From Dysidea avara (lineage: Eukaryota > Porifera > Demospongiae > Dictyoceratida > Dysideidae), in NCBI RefSeq assembly GCF_963678975.1, contig NC_089275.1, positions 38,540,819 to 38,604,818 of the forward strand: a stretch of 64,000 nucleotides of DNA, read 5' to 3'. This document shows positions 62,801 through 64,000 of this stretch, in pieces. Every line of letters begins with the position of its first letter. Within the stretch, counting starts at the first letter, position 1. A program made the position numbers and the translations under genes. The notes under the pieces are model-generated. The model did not search any database. It saw nothing but the letters and a program-made list of their open reading frames with translations, and had not been told where the DNA came from.

Positions 62801-64000
62801 CCTGTTCACTCAAGTTTACATAAGTAGCCCTAAATATCATTTTAGTCATCAAAGAATGGTTTAGTCTTCATGTGGTTAGCCAGGAATAACATAATGTTGG
62901 CCATTGCTCAATGTTTTCATTATTATCACTGACGTATGCAGGTAATTACAGTGTATATATTACATACTACTCCCATGTATGGGTGTGTTAACAATGGTAT
63001 GTCCCATTACCCGGAAAAGCTGAAGTAATTACAGTTGTAATTATACAGTTTGTTTGCTATATCAATATTTGATTTTACTAAGTAACAATGAAATTATAGC
63101 AGTTATTACAAGTGTAACATGTTTTGCAGCTTAGCAGAGTAGGCATTAATAGTTAGTGTAATGAAATATCTCCATGTTGGTTGTGTAAATAAAAACAATT
63201 CTGTATATGCTGTTTAAAAAAAAGTCTAGAGTTGGCCATTGTGCTGCTGAAATCATTACTAGAATAAAGCATTGAATGAAATGAAGCTTGCACTGTACTG
63301 CCTGTCATTACTAATGTATTGTTATACAGAACATGCATGACCGAGACATTAATCAGGTTTTCATTCAGAGATGTAGAGTATAAATAGCATTTAAAACCTA
63401 ATTATCTGTCCACACCTCAAATTGTATTAAGGTGGAATAATAGTGTTGAGGACAAGGATTAGTAAATGTTTAGTTTCAGTGAGAAAAACACTGGAAATTT
63501 AACCAGTATAAACAGTAGGTGTCTCCAGTGTGTGGTTTTATGTAATGGCTGTACATGTACAGACAAATGGGAAACATTGAACACTCTTTACCAGAAATAA
63601 GGAAGTGCATGTTTTGAACAGCAAAAATCAAGGTTTTTTGCTTGTACAATTATTGCTTTCTGATTAAATGAAAACATTGCATCATATTATATTTCTTCAA
63701 CATTATTGATTTTGTAATGACTGTTAGACACTGTCGAAGCTTTCAAATGCACACAGTTTGCAAACCAGCATATCACGAACATATTTTTTGGAATTCACAT
63801 ACTTGAGCCATCTGAGATGATCCCAACCGTTAACATGATGTCACCTGACTGAAATGATACAACCATGCCACCAAGCCTAGCTGGTGACTCTGGTGGTTGG
63901 AACCTTATCCCAAAGTACTCCGTATCCTCCATCTCATCATCAGCCACTATAGGAATGGTCACTGTAGCTGCTTGCTGATTTGGCAAGAATGTAGCATTGA
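56489..64000 (-). CDS. Gene 4: divergent Calx-beta protein, 3' part (5' end outside the window)
   Basis: Seven phase-1 exons in view: 63803-64000 (continues right), 61541-61642, 60613-60765, 59060-59260, 58696-58776, 56752-56889 and 56489-56691. They encode a Calx-beta second half, an acidic linker, a complete Calx-beta, a Cys-containing linker, and a final Calx-beta ending in Leu-Leu-Asn and a TAA stop. The half-domain exon plan and the introns in phase 1 match genes 1-3, but the protein sequence is clearly different and there are no Ser-Pro or PPTT hinges, so this is a separate branch of the family. It is on the same strand, with 535 bases between its stop and the gene 3 start codon. No membrane segment is seen in this C-terminal part. 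Confidence 0.78.
58696..58776 (-). CDS. Gene 4 linker exon with Cys-Pro-Leu-Cys
   Basis: A 27-codon exon reading DDVPVPDNPIDNCPLCIPPD and then TNSSLISG, with a TTACAG acceptor and a GTGTGT donor. A close Cys pair in an otherwise Pro/Asp-rich linker could form a local disulphide; its position before the last domain resembles the Cys-Val-Cys of hinge D. Confidence 0.65.
59060..60765 (-). CDS. Gene 4 penultimate Calx-beta domain (two exons)
   Basis: Exons 60613-60765 (FVQIQFENSSYFANESAGEL, ending VPVSAEG) and 59060-59260 (GFGIDFDSTTLRVTIPTGAA, LQEDTEMFYLSI, AGGFIIG). The 1.35-kb intron has no other coding signal. Confidence 0.77.
61541..61642 (-). CDS. Gene 4 acidic linker exon
   Basis: A 34-codon exon (DPPLDAVPPDFNGADLVFEF, then DNMNGGDPDDGSGPS) with an ATTGCAG acceptor and a GTAAAT donor, phase 1 at both ends. 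Rich in Asp, Pro and Gly; no similarity to the hinges of genes 1-3 apart from the DPDDG stretch near its end, which resembles the start of hinge D. Confidence 0.65.
63803..64000 (-). CDS. Gene 4 Calx-beta second-half exon (cut by window edge)
   Basis: Reads NATFLPNQQAATVTIPIV, DDEMEDTEYFGIRF and MLTVGIISDGSS, then a GTATGTG donor. The missing right end should hold the DY-type start of the half-domain. Confidence 0.75.

Larger units (their letters stand above)
56890..63802 (-). other. Introns of gene 4
   Basis: Introns 56890-58695, 58777-59059, 59261-60612, 60766-61540 and 61643-63802 are AT-rich and show no further Calx-beta half-domain, recognisable transposon or RNA gene. Small undetected exons cannot be excluded in the 1.8- and 2.2-kb introns. 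Confidence 0.5.

Overview
This is a eukaryotic, AT-rich window. Every convincing gene is on the minus strand, is split into many short GT-AG exons, and encodes arrays of Calx-beta domains (the Ca2+-binding beta-sandwich of Na+/Ca2+ exchangers, FRAS1/FREM, ADGRV1 and sponge aggregation factors). Secreted Calx-beta arrays on half-domain exons, together with the repeat landscape, point to a metazoan. A demosponge is the best guess, by inference only; no rRNA, mitochondrial or other diagnostic marker is present.

Layout, right to left in the direction of transcription. Gene 4 (64000 to 56489) is the 3' part of a more divergent Calx-beta gene whose 5' end lies beyond the window. Gene 3 (55954-44223) is complete: 31 exons, 1863 codons before the stop, a signal peptide, 14 Calx-beta domains and Thr/Pro- or Ser/Pro-rich hinges between the first five. 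Gene 2 (39804-16375) is a paralogue of about 28 exons and 13 domains. It is swollen by two long insertions, has lost one domain and hinge, carries a private duplication of domain 1, and has one broken splice acceptor. Gene 1 (12612 to beyond position 1) is a third paralogue with 19 exons in view; it lost one Calx-beta domain by an internal deletion. Genes 1, 2 and 3 share matching signal-peptide exons, and 5' flanks that can be aligned; genes 1 and 3 share a TATAAATA-like box.

All introns I placed are phase 1, and all internal exons are multiples of three. Most Calx-beta domains are split into a first-half exon of about 47-59 codons and a second-half exon of about 65-79 codons. Half-domains, domains and hinges can therefore be gained, lost or skipped without breaking the frame, and the three paralogues show examples of gain and loss.

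Mobile DNA fills the long introns and intergenic stretches. Two inverted copies of a composite element (19391-22498 and 32494-37247) each combine a unique block of about 0.8 kb, a tandem array of a roughly 31-bp unit, and a fold-back hairpin at the end. Other elements are a frameshifted non-LTR reverse-transcriptase remnant (3429-4475), MITEs with recognisable target-site duplications (Tc1/mariner-like 5221-5469, hAT-like 40354-40691, Harbinger-like 41512-41943), a fold-back element (13662-13899), an element with a 12-bp target duplication (13109-13404), and a probable tRNA-derived SINE near 14.45-14.73 kb. I saw no convincing plus-strand gene, tRNA gene, rRNA or CRISPR array.

The genes probably make a family of large secreted or matrix glycoproteins. 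By analogy with sponge aggregation factors, Ca2+-dependent cell adhesion or self-recognition is the leading hypothesis, but no aggregation-factor-specific domain is visible here, so that role is inference.
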